64,000 nt of DNA from Hofstenia miamia (GCA_900660155.1 CABFPE010000094.1:865677-929676), one strand, 5' to 3'. Positions 24,300-36,417 are shown, counted from the stretch's first letter. Notes: generated by a model from the letters alone, not told the origin. Program-made: numbers and translations.

Positions 24300-26618
24300 C
24301 AACTAGCTCAATTAACTCCCATTCCCAGTTCACCCAAACATGCTACTGACATGGAAGATGATATTCCCTCCCAAATTTCAGACATAGTCAATCACTAAAA
24401 CACTCACTTCAAATGCCTTCTAATATTGCTCAAATTGGTAATAGAAAAAATAAAATCTACAAATCATACTGCTAAAATTTCTCAGAGCCCTGCTGTTTAT
24501 CTAAAACAACTTTTCTCTTTACAAATCACACTAAAAAGGAGAATCCTAAATCCAAATTTAGAAGATGACCACACACCTCAACAAGTATTTGACCCTCAAA
24601 TAAAATACAGAAAATGAATACTATGTAACAAACTTAGCTCCAGGTAATAAATCTACCAAAATTCCACAATTTTATATTGGAAGACTCAGTACTCGCTATC
24701 AAAGTTTTGCTAAATGTCTTGTTCTATTTGGATTTACATTGCTCAACAGAATAGCAAAAAGGAAAAAAAATGTGCTCTATTGCACCTCTAACTCAAAGAT
24801 TGTGTTTTAATTATTTAAATGAATCCTGCTGCCAATGCTAAAAGCAATTATAACAGTCTAACTACAGAATTTGACCAGCATTTCAACAATGAAAGAACTA
24901 GGAAACAGTACTGAATTCTGCTTTACAGCACCAAAATGAAGGATGACAACAATATATTCAAATTTTTTCTAAAAGTTAATTGCTTACTAAAACTCTCTGG
25001 TGAAGAAGGAATACATTTTAGGGAAGAGTACAATTTGAAGTAGATAAATTCAATGTCTAGCTAAGCAATTGTAAGTCAAACTTAGCAACTTCACAGCACA
25101 TCATCCTCAAGCTAATGGAACTGTGGAATGTGTAAATAGAAAGCTGATAAAACTCTTGAGGGCAATGACCTACCACATTGTTTAAAAAAATTGGTGATGG
25201 TGAGATTTACTCACCATGATAGAATACTTCTATGACACCTCTACCCACACCTACTAAGCTCCATACAAAGCTGTTTTCAGTCATAAAGCCCTAACTTCAC
25301 TATCTATGCTGTTCAACAAATATTCACTAACAATTGATGATTATTAAATTAAACAGCAATATGAGAGCAGTATTACTACAATTGATCTCTCTGTGGTGAG
25401 CAACATAAAATTTGTGACAAAGTCTACCAATTCCACCCAAAGCAATTACTGAATCAAAGCAAGTCTGAAGACTCTAATAACTAAAGTACAACTACACAAC
25501 CAACACAAATTGACAATGGAAATATTGTTAAGTTTCAACAGCTAAAACAAAAGCCCAAAGATTTCTACCATACTCATATTGACAATTTTAAACTTATCAA
25601 ACATGAAAATGCTGAAAATTATGAAATGGCTGGATTAACAACTTATTGAGAAGATTAATATGACACTGAACATGTTCCCCAAATGCATACAAAATGCACA
25701 TGATTAGATAAATGAAACATTATTTATAAGTAATGGGATATTAACATTGTTGTCTTGCTTTTAAATGATGAAACCCATCAAATACTCAACTACCATCAAA
25801 TTGTGCAAATCTCTTTGTAATTCTCTTTCAGAACATACCTCTCCTAATGTGACTTACATGATATCCCCTCAAATTTCATAAGAATACAAATATCAGATTT
25901 TGACTCTGAAAGGATTTTGGCCCCTGACATCTTTGCCAGTTTTCATACAACAGGGACTAGCAATGATCAGCCATTAACCTCTAAGCCTCACTCTCACAGT
26001 CTGTAGCCACCAAGAGTCCAGTAGAACAACTGTTAATCCTGTTAACCAACAAATTCTTGTATCACAAATCAGCTTTGAAACTATAGATCACAGTAGCTTA
26101 CAAAATGAAATATACCAAACCCACATCACAAAAATTTTCTGTATTGAAGGTCAAATAATTTAGAAATACTTCATTGCTTCTAAGAGAATATGTTGCCTCA
26201 GTGCTAACAACAGAGGATGACATATGAACTCATAAATGTATGCTCTGTTCTCACTATTGGTTAATATAGGACAAGGAACATCAATCTACCCATGGTAGTT
26301 AATGCAGAGAAATGACCTAACATTAGTACACTAATTTAAGCATCTCCTACCAGGTACAATGTCCATTTGTTTAAATCTTATCCTTTTATGGTAATTTGGC
26401 AGGGAGGGATCCATCTAACAGTTTCTGTCTGCTTAGCCCTTTATTAATATGTCTCCATTAACTGTAATTAATCAATGCATTAATTATCACTATTTAGGTG
26501 AAGTGGCTCTGCAGTACTTCAAATGGTTAGTCATCTGCCCAATACAGCTCTTCTTGTCAGCAACAGATTCAGCAATCCAAGTTCTTCAAGGTGTCTCCAA
26601 CACTCAGCTCAATAAAGT
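24300..26618 (+). mobile_element. Fossil LTR retrotransposon, integrase region
   Basis: On the plus strand, integrase text survives at about 25090-25170 with HHPQANGTVECVNRKL, the conserved HPxxNGxVExxN motif of retroelement integrases, followed at about 25220-25290 by YDTSTHT and PYKAVFSHKA. At about 25400-25440 comes DKVYQFHPKQLL, like the integrase C-terminal region. I see no convincing reverse transcriptase upstream. The copy is heavily broken, with many interruptions, and has lost nearly all CpG, so it is old. The family is probably Ty3/gypsy-like but this is not certain. An LTR-like segment follows at 26619. Confidence 0.65.
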
Positions 26619-26909
26619 TAATTATGTGTACCTTAACCTATGATGGTGCTTACTAATGGATAGACACAACTCAACTTAAACTCTGTTGTAAAGTATTCTG
26701 CTGTGTTTCAATTTAATAATTAGACTATTGTAAGTCTTTGCAACTGGGCTTGGACCTACCTGCTTCATTAATAATTAACTAACAAGTTTGCAGCTACTAA
26801 AAACTATAAATATTTGAATTACTCAATAAATAATTTGCAGCTTCCTAACCTACATGTAAAATAGTTAACATAATAAATGGTCTCATTATCAGTCACATTA
26901 TAGTCAACA
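26619..26909 (+). repeat. LTR-like segment, copy A
   Basis: This segment aligns with 54690-54954 on the opposite strand. Shared blocks are TTATGTGTACC at the left, GCAGCTTCCTAACCTACA in the second half, AGTCACAT..ATAGTCAA near the right end, and AATTTGGATCTA directly after it. Its position downstream of the integrase fits a 3' LTR. The trailing TTTGGATCTA could instead be a leader after a 5' LTR. It is old and diverged. Confidence 0.55.
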
Positions 26910-26929
26910 ATTTGGATCTAGAAAAAGAA

Positions 26930-28320
26930 TTAATAAATAACATATGTTCAGCTAACTAGCCTTTTATTGAGTTTATTATTAAATACATGTTTGAATGCAA
27001 TTGGTAGTCAGCTAAACAGGTAATCAGAAAACTCCTAGTCATACACCTAACTTAAGTGCATTTCAGGTGTGAAGAACCTAGAATTGTTCCCATCATGGTA
27101 TCCTGACCACTACTAAACATGAACTATTTAACTTGACATCATAATTAATTAAGCAAACCAGATATTAAAGTAAAATAAGATATCCAAACAATATACTTCA
27201 ACAATTGCTCCAGTATGGTAATCCTATTTATACTTAAATCAAATTTTCAATGGGAAGTTACACAAAGTTGGAATTGAAAACCCTAATTTCTAAAAACAAA
27301 TAAATTGCTTTAGATATTGAATTCATCATAACTGAATAGATCACAAGCTTGTAGACTACTATATCATTATTGAAATTGCTCAAATCACAACAACCCACAG
27401 CACATGGATTGAACTTGAGGAAAAGGTTGTGACATGCAACAACTTCAGTGTCCTCCCTCCCATCATATCAATACCACTCATCACAACCTTATTTAAGGAA
27501 AAGAAAAAACCCACAATTTAACATGAAATACTTAGCCACAAACTTTACTTCAATAACAATGATGAAATACTTTAATTTAAATAAAAGCTAAAATTGAAGG
27601 AAGCAGTATATTGACTAAATGATAGTGAACAGGAAAACTGCCTCCTAGTAAGACTAGAAAACACCACCTGAAATTGCCTATTAAAATGATTGCCTATCTA
27701 CAATCAGATAACTAATTTCAAAGAAAAATTTAAGTCTGAAAACATTGAGAATGTTACCTCATTTGCTGGTGCAAACAACATTGTATAAGCTAACCTCTGG
27801 AAAGAAATTTAAAATTTTACAATGTCGCAAATGTGTCAAAATCATGACAATGATTAGGGTAAGTATGTATGATCCTGATAAAATGACAGAATACCTCATA
27901 ATGAAGAACATCATTTTCCAGTACAAAAACATGCAATACCATTGTTCACTTTTGACCACCTTCATGATCTTCTTCCCTAATGATCAGCTTGATACCCACA
28001 CATTTGACATCAATGCTAAAAAGACACTAGCATGATCACACTCAAAGGTCTAAAGCCCTTATGTACCTATTACAATATCTTCCAACAAAGAATTAATAAT
28101 CTTAAAAATTTAATCAAAATGCCTAAAAACTACAAGATTTACAATACATGCATTATGAAGAATTCATAACTACAGATATCAAACCATTTGCATACCTCAC
28201 ACATGAAAAAGATCCTTCAAACATCACCTGGAATGACACTAAAATATTGAAACTGTTCAAGAAGACCATCAACCTCCTGCGTCAACTATTGCAGACTATC
28301 AAAATCTAAAATACTCTTCT
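26930..28320 (+). other. Unassigned sequence with coding-like debris
   Basis: There are open stretches such as 27745-28035 (96 codons, with QCRKCVK), but no recognisable family. It may be internal sequence of the same old retroelement or unrelated. It lies mostly inside the CpG desert. Confidence 0.3.
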
Positions 28321-28329
28321 CCACAAAAT

Positions 28330-29428
28330 CATATTTTAAGCTTTTCACTTTTATGTTAAGTTCAGTTTTTTGTTCTTGAAGTCCATGTGAAGATATTGCT
28401 CTACGAAATCTCTAATCTCACTAGCAGTTATTTGGGCGGGCATGTAGCATCAACGCACTCAAATCTCGTCAACTAATCCTTGAATTGAACTGAAAGCAAT
28501 AAAGATTTGAAATTGCATAATTTGACACCATTCGTTTTGTGTCATCTAAAGTTTTTTGAAATTATGTAAATGTGGCAGCAAATGTCCGTGTGAAATATTT
28601 GTTAACATTCAACTGGTATTGCATAAATAAAGATATGTACCCACTATCGAATTTTATCAGCAGATTTTAGTTGAAAATGCAATTATTTTCATTCACATTG
28701 GCAATTTTTTATCATCCGATTTTTTATCAGAAAAAGTTGAGTTCCAATAGCATTCAGATAATAAATTATCATCTTTTGATTGACAGTGAGAAAAATAACA
28801 ACATGTTTATTGATTGGTCTGTTTTTGAACAATGTTGGCATATTTTGAAGTTGAAATATTTTAACTACAATAATCAGAATTTCGTCAGTTTGTTCCGTAC
28901 TTCAACTAAACAATTTATTTTCCAGTATTGATTCAACTAGTTTTTGACACTATCAACTTTTATCAGATGATAAGTTATCACATTATCAACATTTTCAGCT
29001 CATAAAAAAGCAAATATATATATTTATAAATATATTTATATATATATATATTCTTAATTTTTTTATTTATTTACATATTTATATATGTATAAATTCCATA
29101 TTGAATCAATGAGTTTTAGTGAAATCAACGTAAGAGAGCAAACCACTTCTGACCATATTGTTTCTGTAACAATTCATTTTAAATTCAATTTTGAAAAGTA
29201 AGACAACCAATTATAATTTATTGATCATAGCCAATGAAGAATAAAACGTGGGATCATAACTGTAAATTAATCACACATTTTCAATAGTTTAAGCGAATAT
29301 AATTCTAAAAAACTATAGATAGTGAATTAATTGAGTCTGATTTCTTACAAAACCTTAATAACCGATATTACTTTCAAATGAGACATTAAAGTAAAATTTA
29401 CAAGGTATCTTATATTTGAAAGCAATCA

Positions 29429-29463
<35 letters not shown>

Positions 29464-29545
29464 TAATTCGCCTATGCAACGATTCATAAAGGTGTTTATT
29501 GAAAAGATGTTTATTTTGTGCTCAATCATCTATAAATATATATAT
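28330..29545. other. No gene recognised; CpG-normal sequence and TA runs
   Basis: CpG frequency returns to background at about 28400. A TA-rich tract lies at 29020-29050 and a (TA)n run at 29432-29461. The 86-codon frame at 28671-28931 matches nothing I know. Confidence 0.5.
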
Positions 29546-29549
29546 ATAT

Positions 29550-30204
29550 GCTATGTGACCGGTTTTGATTTAAAATCATTGTCTTTGCAAATTTTGTGGT
29601 ATAATAATTTACAATACACTACATTTAATTTTGTTAAATATGCATACACTAAAAGATATTAAATGTGTTGGTCGTTCTTTGTTTATTCATTAGTCTTTGT
29701 TTATTTGAGTTCTTAATAATTAGGGCTTCAGAAATCTTAGTATTAGGTGTTTTCATAATGATCTTAAAATTATTGATGTCTGCTCGATGTTGGTGAGTAT
29801 AAATTTCGGAATTTAAGTGCCCTGATAGATGTTCATTAACCCGAGTTTGAAGTTGTCGCTTTGTTTCACCGATGTAAGAATGGTGACATTCTTCACATGT
29901 AAACTTGTATACAATTGATGAAACGAGCATCTCTTGAATCGAATCTTTGTTGCGAAATATATTACAGGTCTTTTTAGTTTCTAATATTGGTCTTATTCTT
30001 GTGTATCTTAATTTCGCATTAATTTTATTTATTCCTAAATTTTACACTTTTTGGTGTTCTTCAATATATGGCAACTTCCAATATATTGGTTCTCTATCAT
30101 TAAATTGATCTTGGTTACATATTACTTCAGGTTTCTTAATTAGCTGTTGATCAACATGCCTCTTAATTAATTGATGTGGAAAACCATTGTTTTCAAAAAT
30201 TTCA
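29550..30204 (-). mobile_element. Penelope-like element 1, 3' part with GIY-YIG endonuclease
   Basis: On the minus strand, 30204 to about 30050 encodes the linker YEIFENNGFPHQLIKRHVDQ and EPIYWKLPYIEEHQK. The frame at 29649-29930 encodes SSIVYKFTCEECHHSYIGET, then RQLQTRVNEHLSGH, the CCHH-type GIY-YIG nuclease of Penelope-like elements. It ends in TNTFNIF. Beyond the stop the 3' UTR has ATGATTTTAAATCAAAACCGGT (reading 29582 to 29559 on the minus strand), a motif shared with the two other copies here. The RT portion is missing, because the sequence jumps at a TA run (30205-30231) into unrelated DNA. Confidence 0.8.
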
Positions 30205-30557
30205 TATAATATATATATATATATATATATAATTGAATTGCCTCCCCAAATATAACCCAGAGCTATTAAATATTGTATTACATTTTTTCGCTCATGTGAA
30301 TCTGTTTTACTAAATATATCAAACTCCGTGTACTGAGTGCACATGCAGTTCATTGAAATATTAAATTTGCTCGAATGTTCAAATCATACATACGAACAAC
30401 AATGCTAGATGATAGGCTCATTTTATTGCATGTAAGAAAGACATTTGGCCTGTAATAAAGTATGAACAAATAATTAACGAATTTAAAAAATACGGTTGTG
30501 CAACGAATGATTCTGCTATAGAAAGCTGTCAAATCTCAATTTGTTTGTTTGCTTACA
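30205..30557. repeat. TA run plus 327-bp segment duplicated at 33375-33700
   Basis: After the TA run, 30231-30557 is the same sequence as 33374-33700 (offset 3143) as far as I compared, and it stops exactly at the N at 30558. The upstream sides of the two TA runs differ. This looks like one locus placed twice through a TA-repeat join. On the minus strand it contains HERKNVIQYLIALGYIWGG, which I do not recognise. Confidence 0.7.
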
Positions 30558-30558
30558 N

Positions 30559-31678
30559 TTTTTTTTATTGCGCTCCACAGCTCGTCTTTATTGTAAAGAG
30601 TATGCTGTCAAATTCGATATTTGACCTATTTCCACATATTTTCGATATTGTTAAGGTGTAGAGATTGGCTAGGCCAGTCAGCAAGGGTAGCAACCACATT
30701 ATTGTACAGGAGATTTTTCATTTCTTTTAAGGTATGACATGGAGCACCATTTAGAAAAATTCTGTGAAATATTGATCACTTGTAAGGAGTGGCAAGAGTT
30801 TGTTTTCTAGAATCCAAGCATATTAAGAGTTTAGGAGAGTACCAGTGATGTAAACAATCTTGCAAAGCCACACTTCCATATTGGGCCCCATATCATTACA
30901 GAATTCCCACCATAATTCATGATCAGCCATGTAAGTTTAGTCAAGAATCTGAACTTCTGCCCAGTTGGTCTCTTTGTGAACATTCGTTTCGATGTATATT
31001 ACAGATACGTTGATGACATATTTGTTATATTTGAAGATAAAGAAAATGTAGAAAACTTTATGCTATTTTTAAGTGGATGCCTACCTGAAATACAATTTAC
31101 AGTAGAAGAAGAACAAAATCGCAGTCTAAATTTTCTAGATGTAACAATAATGTTGAACCAACACCAATATGAAACAAAGATGCATCACAAACCATCAAAT
31201 ACCTCGTTATACATTCCTTATCAATCTTTTTGTAACCTAAAGTACAAGATCAACACAATTAAGTGCTTATTAAATCGAATTATTAAAATTACCTCAAATT
31301 ATAATAACATGATTGAATCCATAACTGAATTATATGAAATATTTGAATGAACGGCTATCCACATGAATTGATTAAAAATATTATTGACCAAGGTCTCACC
31401 TCAAAGTCTATTAAATGTAACAAAGCAAATGATGAAGATAAAATACCAATATATTGGAAATTACCATATATTGAGGACAATCAAAATCTCTTAAAAGCAC
31501 GGATAAAGATCATTAATACACGATTAAAATTATCTAAGCTAACACCAATTTTGCAATCAAAGAAAACGTCACACATTTTTAAGAACAAAGATCCTATCGA
31601 AAAAATGCTAGTTTCCTCACTTGTCTATAAATACAATTGTAAAGAATGCAATATTTCTTTCATCGGGGAAACCAAGCG
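30559..31678 (+). repeat. Near-identical second copy of 31878-32997, bounded by N on both sides
   Basis: This 1120-bp block between the Ns at 30558 and 31679 matches 31878-32997 at offset 1319. I found three differences, all transitions: near 30813 (A/G), one in the word CATA(T/C)CATT, and one in ATT(A/G)AATG. It holds the same Tc1 fragment (minus) and PLE part (plus). A contained haplotype contig kept in the scaffold explains it better than a true tandem duplication. Confidence 0.8.
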
Positions 31679-31689
31679 NTGAGCAAATC

Positions 31690-32312
31690 TGAAAAAAGTA
31701 AATTCAAAATAAAAATACATAAATGAATAATTGATACAATACAAGCACTTAACAACAAAATTTTCTCTTCTAATATTTTTCAGGGTTTCCCTTTCAGCGA
31801 ATAACAGCTTCAATGCGATAAAGGGATTGAAGCAAAAAGTCTTTCAATAAAGCTGTTGGAAATTGCTTAAAATAAATTTTTTTTTATTGCGCTCCACAGC
31901 TCGTCTTTATTGTAAAGAGTATGCTGTCAAATTCGATATTTGACCTATTTCCACATATTTTCGATATTGTTAAGGTGTAGAGATTGGCTAGGCCAGTCAG
32001 CAAGGGTAGCAACCACATTATTGTACAGGAGATTTTTCATTTCTTTTAAGGTATGACATGGAGCACCATTTAGAAAAATTCTGTGAAATATTGATCACTT
32101 GTAAGGAGTGGCAAGAGTTTGTTTTCTAGAATCCGAGCATATTAAGAGTTTAGGAGAGTACCAGTGATGTAAACAATCTTGCAAAGCCACACTTCCATAT
32201 TGGGCCCCATACCATTACAGAATTCCCACCATAATTCATGATCAGCCATGTAAGTTTAGTCAAGAATCTGAACTTCTGCCCAGTTGGTCTCTTTGTGAAC
32301 ATTCGTTTCGAT
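31690..32312 (-). mobile_element. Tc1-type transposase fragment
   Basis: Read on the minus strand from 32312 it gives RMFTKRPTGQKFRFLTKL, then NYGGNSVMIWGPIWKCGFA, the GGGSVMVWG block before the second catalytic Asp. Later come NGAPCHTLKEM, WPSQSLHLNNIENMW and, near 31790-31830, FIERLFASIP and AVI..KGKP-like words, the usual Tc1 C-terminus. Frames change several times and no terminal inverted repeat is visible. The upstream half of the gene is absent: at about 32312 the sequence switches to a Penelope-like element in the other direction. It is a different subfamily from the 15.1 kb element. Confidence 0.75.
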
Positions 32313-33310
32313 GTATATTACAGATACGTTGATGACATATTTGTTATATTTGAAGATAAAGAAAATGTAGAAAACTTTATGCTATTTTTAAGTGGATGCC
32401 TACCTGAAATACAATTTACAGTAGAAGAAGAACAAAATCGCAGTCTAAATTTTCTAGATGTAACAATAATGTTGAACCAACACCAATATGAAACAAAGAT
32501 GCATCACAAACCATCAAATACCTCGTTATACATTCCTTATCAATCTTTTTGTAACCTAAAGTACAAGATCAACACAATTAAGTGCTTATTAAATCGAATT
32601 ATTAAAATTACCTCAAATTATAATAACATGATTGAATCCATAACTGAATTATATGAAATATTTGAATGAACGGCTATCCACATGAATTGATTAAAAATAT
32701 TATTGACCAAGGTCTCACCTCAAAGTCTATTGAATGTAACAAAGCAAATGATGAAGATAAAATACCAATATATTGGAAATTACCATATATTGAGGACAAT
32801 CAAAATCTCTTAAAAGCACGGATAAAGATCATTAATACACGATTAAAATTATCTAAGCTAACACCAATTTTGCAATCAAAGAAAACGTCACACATTTTTA
32901 AGAACAAAGATCCTATCGAAAAAATGCTAGTTTCCTCACTTGTCTATAAATACAATTGTAAAGAATGCAATATTTCTTTCATCGGGGAAACCAAGCGCCA
33001 TTTAATAACTAGGATCAATGAGCATCTATCAGGTCATCAAATGTCAGAAATATATATGCATAAACATCATGCTAATAAGAACAATTTTAATATAATAATG
33101 AAAGCACCCAATACGAAGATTGCGGAAGCCTTAATAATTAAGAACCATAACAAAGATCAATTATTGAACAAGCAACAAAGTAATATGAGCATATTAAATT
33201 TATTCTAAGTGCATGCAAATGTAAAAATGATTAAATTTTAGTGTAGTATATTGGAAATATTGTTCCCACAAATTTTTATTCGGATGATGATTTTCGAATC
33301 GAAACCGGTA
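32313..33310 (+). mobile_element. Penelope-like element 2, from the RT YVDD block through GIY-YIG
   Basis: The RT part (to 32669) starts at the catalytic block YYRYVDDIFVIFEDKE, followed by LNFLDVTIML, SNTSLYIPYQS and LKYKINTIKCLLNR. The second frame (32666-33208) overlaps it by 4 bases and holds PIYWKLPYIEDNQN and the GIY-YIG nuclease (SSLVYKYNCKECNISFIGET, then RHLITRINEHLSGH), ending in NMSILNLF. The 5' part of RT is lost, so this is a 5'-truncated copy. The open frame begins at ATG 32238, but its first 25 or so codons are antisense to the Tc1 fragment, not PLE protein. The 3' UTR contains ATGATTTTCGAATCGAAACC at 33287-33306. Confidence 0.85.
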
Positions 33311-33330
33311 AGCATTGAATTGAGCACAAT

Positions 33331-33377
<47 letters not shown>

Positions 33378-33700
33378 GAATTGCCTCCCCAAATATAACC
33401 CAGAGCTATTAAATATTGTATTACATTTTTTCGCTCATGTGAATCTGTTTTACTAAATATATCAAACTCCGTGTACTGAGTGCACATGCAGTTCATTGAA
33501 ATATTAAATTTGCTCGAATGTTCAAATCATACATACGAACAACAATGCTAGATGATAGGCTCATTTTATTGCATGTAAGAAAGACATTTGGCCTGTAATA
33601 AAGTATGAACAAATAATTAACGAATTTAAAAAATACGGTTGTGCAACGAATGATTCTGCTATAGAAAGCTGTCAAATCTCAATTTGTTTGTTTGCTTACA
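33331..33700. repeat. (TA)n run and segment shared with 30205-30557
   Basis: A TA run (33331-33374) follows PLE 2. The adjacent 33375-33700 equals 30232-30557. A 60-codon minus-strand frame here matches nothing I know. Confidence 0.7.
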
Positions 33701-34190
33701 TATATTTTAATTTCGCTTTTTGTGTAGTTACTTGAATAAGGAAGTTTCCTGTAAAAATTTCATGATCAATAACATTTTCGAGAGAATCTGTTATTTCTGA
33801 AATATGTAGTTCTCATTTATTTTCCTTTGCAACTTGAAAATAGGATGTGCAATTATATACTAGCACACCATAATTGATAGTGGTTTTTACAAATTAATGA
33901 TAATAAAATAGTGTAGAATAGCCTTGTAATACTCTACATTTGAGACTTCCTTAATATACGTAGATTATGCCTGAGGAAATAATATAATGACTGTTCTTAC
34001 CTTTCATCAAAAATGAAATGCAGCATAAATTATTAACAAATTTAAATGCCTAATGCTCATGGAAGCTCCCCAATTTAGAATCATCTAAAGCCCCCTGTTT
34101 TTGCTGCAGATGCACACCACTGTCCTTTTCTATTCGTTCGGACAAAAGCACATCATATTCACTTTCAAATTTCCATTTGTCATCGAAAAT
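33701..34190. other. No feature recognised
   Basis: AT-rich sequence without coding-like text, ending in a TA run at 34195-34221. Confidence 0.5.
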
Positions 34191-34221
34191 TGTATTATAT
34201 ATATATATATATATATATATA

Positions 34222-34405
34222 GTAGAATTGCGAGATTGATTAGGGGTATACCATCAACTCGGTAGACTGACTCCAACAAAAAGCACTCCATAGCCATAGA
34301 ACTGTAAGAAATAAACCTAATCCATCACCGATTCCAGCGAAACAATGATCGGTAATCGAACTTAACTAAGCTTTCTTTAGGTAACAAGAAGAGTTGTGTT
34401 CAGCA
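34222..34405 (-). mobile_element. SINE-like short repeat, copy 1
   Basis: Aligns over most of its length with 56026-56200. Shared words include GACTCCA.., GATTCCAG and AACAAGAAGAGTTGTGT. On the minus strand it has a B-box-like AGTTCGATTACC and ends in a TA run, as a short retroposed element might. I see no clear A box. This copy keeps its CpGs. Confidence 0.45.
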
Positions 34406-34429
34406 AAAACTCCTAGAAATAAAAAAGAA

Positions 34430-35880
34430 TGGGGAATTGAGCAAAGAACTTAATGAAATTTTAAAAAGAACAGGTTAACAACCTTGTCGACTATATGGTC
34501 TCCCAAAAATTCATAAAGATGTAACGAATACTCCAATGAGACTTATATTATCAAAAACGAATTTTTAAAATATAAGTTTGACAAAATGGCCTGACAAGTT
34601 ATTAAAACCCAATATTCCAACCAAGTACAATTTGAAAGACTCTCTTGATTTACTCTCCAAATTATCAAATTCATTTGATTCAAATATAAAAGATAAATTT
34701 ATCGTAAGTTGTGATGTTAAGTCTCTTTTTACAAATACCCCAGTAAAAGTGACAATTGATCACATCATAAAACTTATTCCAGAAGAAGAAATTTCAATTA
34801 GTCATGAAATTACTAAATATTTGTTGTCTTAATACCCTATTCCTTTTTAATTCTAAAATTTATAACCAAATTGAAGGAATAGCAATGGGATCAGCCATAA
34901 GTTCAACAATGTTTGCAATATTTAAAGAAAAAATGAAGCAAACAATTTTCGAAAATATCTCAGTAGTCATCTTAAAGATATTCAATTCACCATGGAATGT
35001 CAAGTAAACAATAAATTAAATCTTCTAGATGTGTGCGAACACAATTTTACTAAGAAATACGAAACTCGTTGGTACATAAAAAAGACAAATTCTGGATTAT
35101 ACATTCCTTACCATTCAAAATGTGACAAAGCATACAAAATAAATACAATCAAAGCTTTGTTTAATTGAGCTAAACTTAAATCCTCAAATTACAAACACCT
35201 TACAGATGCCACCAACAAAGTTTTTAAAATACTTGAGTACAATGGTTATCCGCACAATTAATCAAAAAATATTCAAACACTTTATTTTGCAATAACATAG
35301 AAAGCAATAAAATAGAAAATCTTGATAAAATCAAGATCAATGTATATTTAAAGCTTCCTTATGTATGTAACCAAATTCAAAGTTTAGGGAAGAAAATAAC
35401 CACTAGAATACAAAATTTGAAATTGACAAAGATCGTTCCTATTTTTACATCATATAAAACTAAAGGTATGTTACAAATTAAAGATCCTATTCCAAAGAAT
35501 TTAGTTTCCTCTGTTGTCTACAATTATAAATGTGATGATTGCGAAAATCATACTTTGAGGAAACAAAGCGAAATTTTGTAACAAGAATGAAGGAGCATAT
35601 TAACAGACATCAAAGATAAAAAATATTTGTGAATGAACACCAAGCTAAAGAAAAAATTTTTTATATGCAACTAGGAACACAAAATAATAAAATAGGCAAA
35701 GCTTTTAACATCAAGCAAACAAAGAAACATCACTTTCTAAATAAGCAACAAAGCATGATAACATCAAATTTATTCTAGTGTGTATGCAGCAATTTTGTAT
35801 TATAACAGTGTAGTCAATTGTAAATATTTATTTTCCAGCATATTTGTTAATGATAATGATTTTCAGAATCAAAACCGGTC
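34430..35880 (+). mobile_element. Penelope-like element 3, longest copy, decayed
   Basis: The plus strand shows PLE RT blocks: CRLYGLPKIHKDVTNTPMRL, KFIVSCDVKSLFTNTPV (catalytic Asp of block A), IEGIAMGSAISSTMFAIF, then after a gap SGLYIPYHSKCDKAYKINTI, KVFKILEYNGYPHN, and a damaged GIY-YIG start SSVVYNYKCDDCEN. The YxDD block between about 34940 and 34990 is missing. Several frames are used and it is dead. The 3' UTR carries ATGATTTTCAGAATCAAAAC (35857-35876) then CGGT, matching the other two copies. It is a different subfamily from PLE 2, judging by the protein differences. Confidence 0.82.
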
Positions 35881-36031
35881 TTTGCGTCGTTACATACATC
35901 TATATTCATATTAGTGGAAAAAATATATTTTACTTCTGTTCCTACATTTCAAAGTCAGATTCGTAAGTGTTAACAACAAATTGTATATATATCATATTGT
36001 CGATAATATCTTTTTCTGATTCACTTATTTT

Positions 36032-36038
<7 letters not shown>

Positions 36039-36079
<41 letters not shown>

Positions 36080-36377
36080 GATCTGTATTTTGAATTCGAC
36101 TTGATTGTTAAGTGACGGACGAGTTTCTTTGATTGTAATTGCTTCGGCTTCGGAGATGTTCTCTCTGGTCATCTTCGCTCAGAAGTCTTCCTCCATCATC
36201 AAAGTCATGCCGCCACTTCATCTAATTTTTTAGTCGTATTCTGTCAGCCATCATCAGTGGTCAATCATCCTGTCAATCATTCAATCAATCATTTCATTGC
36301 AGTATATATAGCCGAAAGTATTATAAATATAATTAGTCAACGTGTTCGTTTTCATATATATATATATATATATATAT
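36039..36377. repeat. Two (TA)n runs around a GC-richer segment
   Basis: TA runs at 36039-36075 and 36354-36377 enclose about 280 bp with several CATCATC words and two GATGATG-type words on the minus strand. I see no gene. It could be the 5' region of a retroelement. Confidence 0.5.
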
Positions 36378-36417
36378 TGGTAATGATAATTTCTTACGAT
36401 ATGAATCAGATTCTGGC

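Larger units (their letters stand above)
21757..27824. other. CpG desert, block 1
   Basis: Scanning line by line I find one CG dinucleotide (near 24694) between the CG at about 21756 and the one at 27825, in about 6 kb. At a GC content near one third roughly 150 would be expected by composition. CpGs return at 28279, 28403 and 28436 and are ordinary after that. The block contains an old LTR-retroelement integrase and an LTR. I take it as a long-methylated, deaminated segment, but methylation itself is not visible in sequence. Confidence 0.8.
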
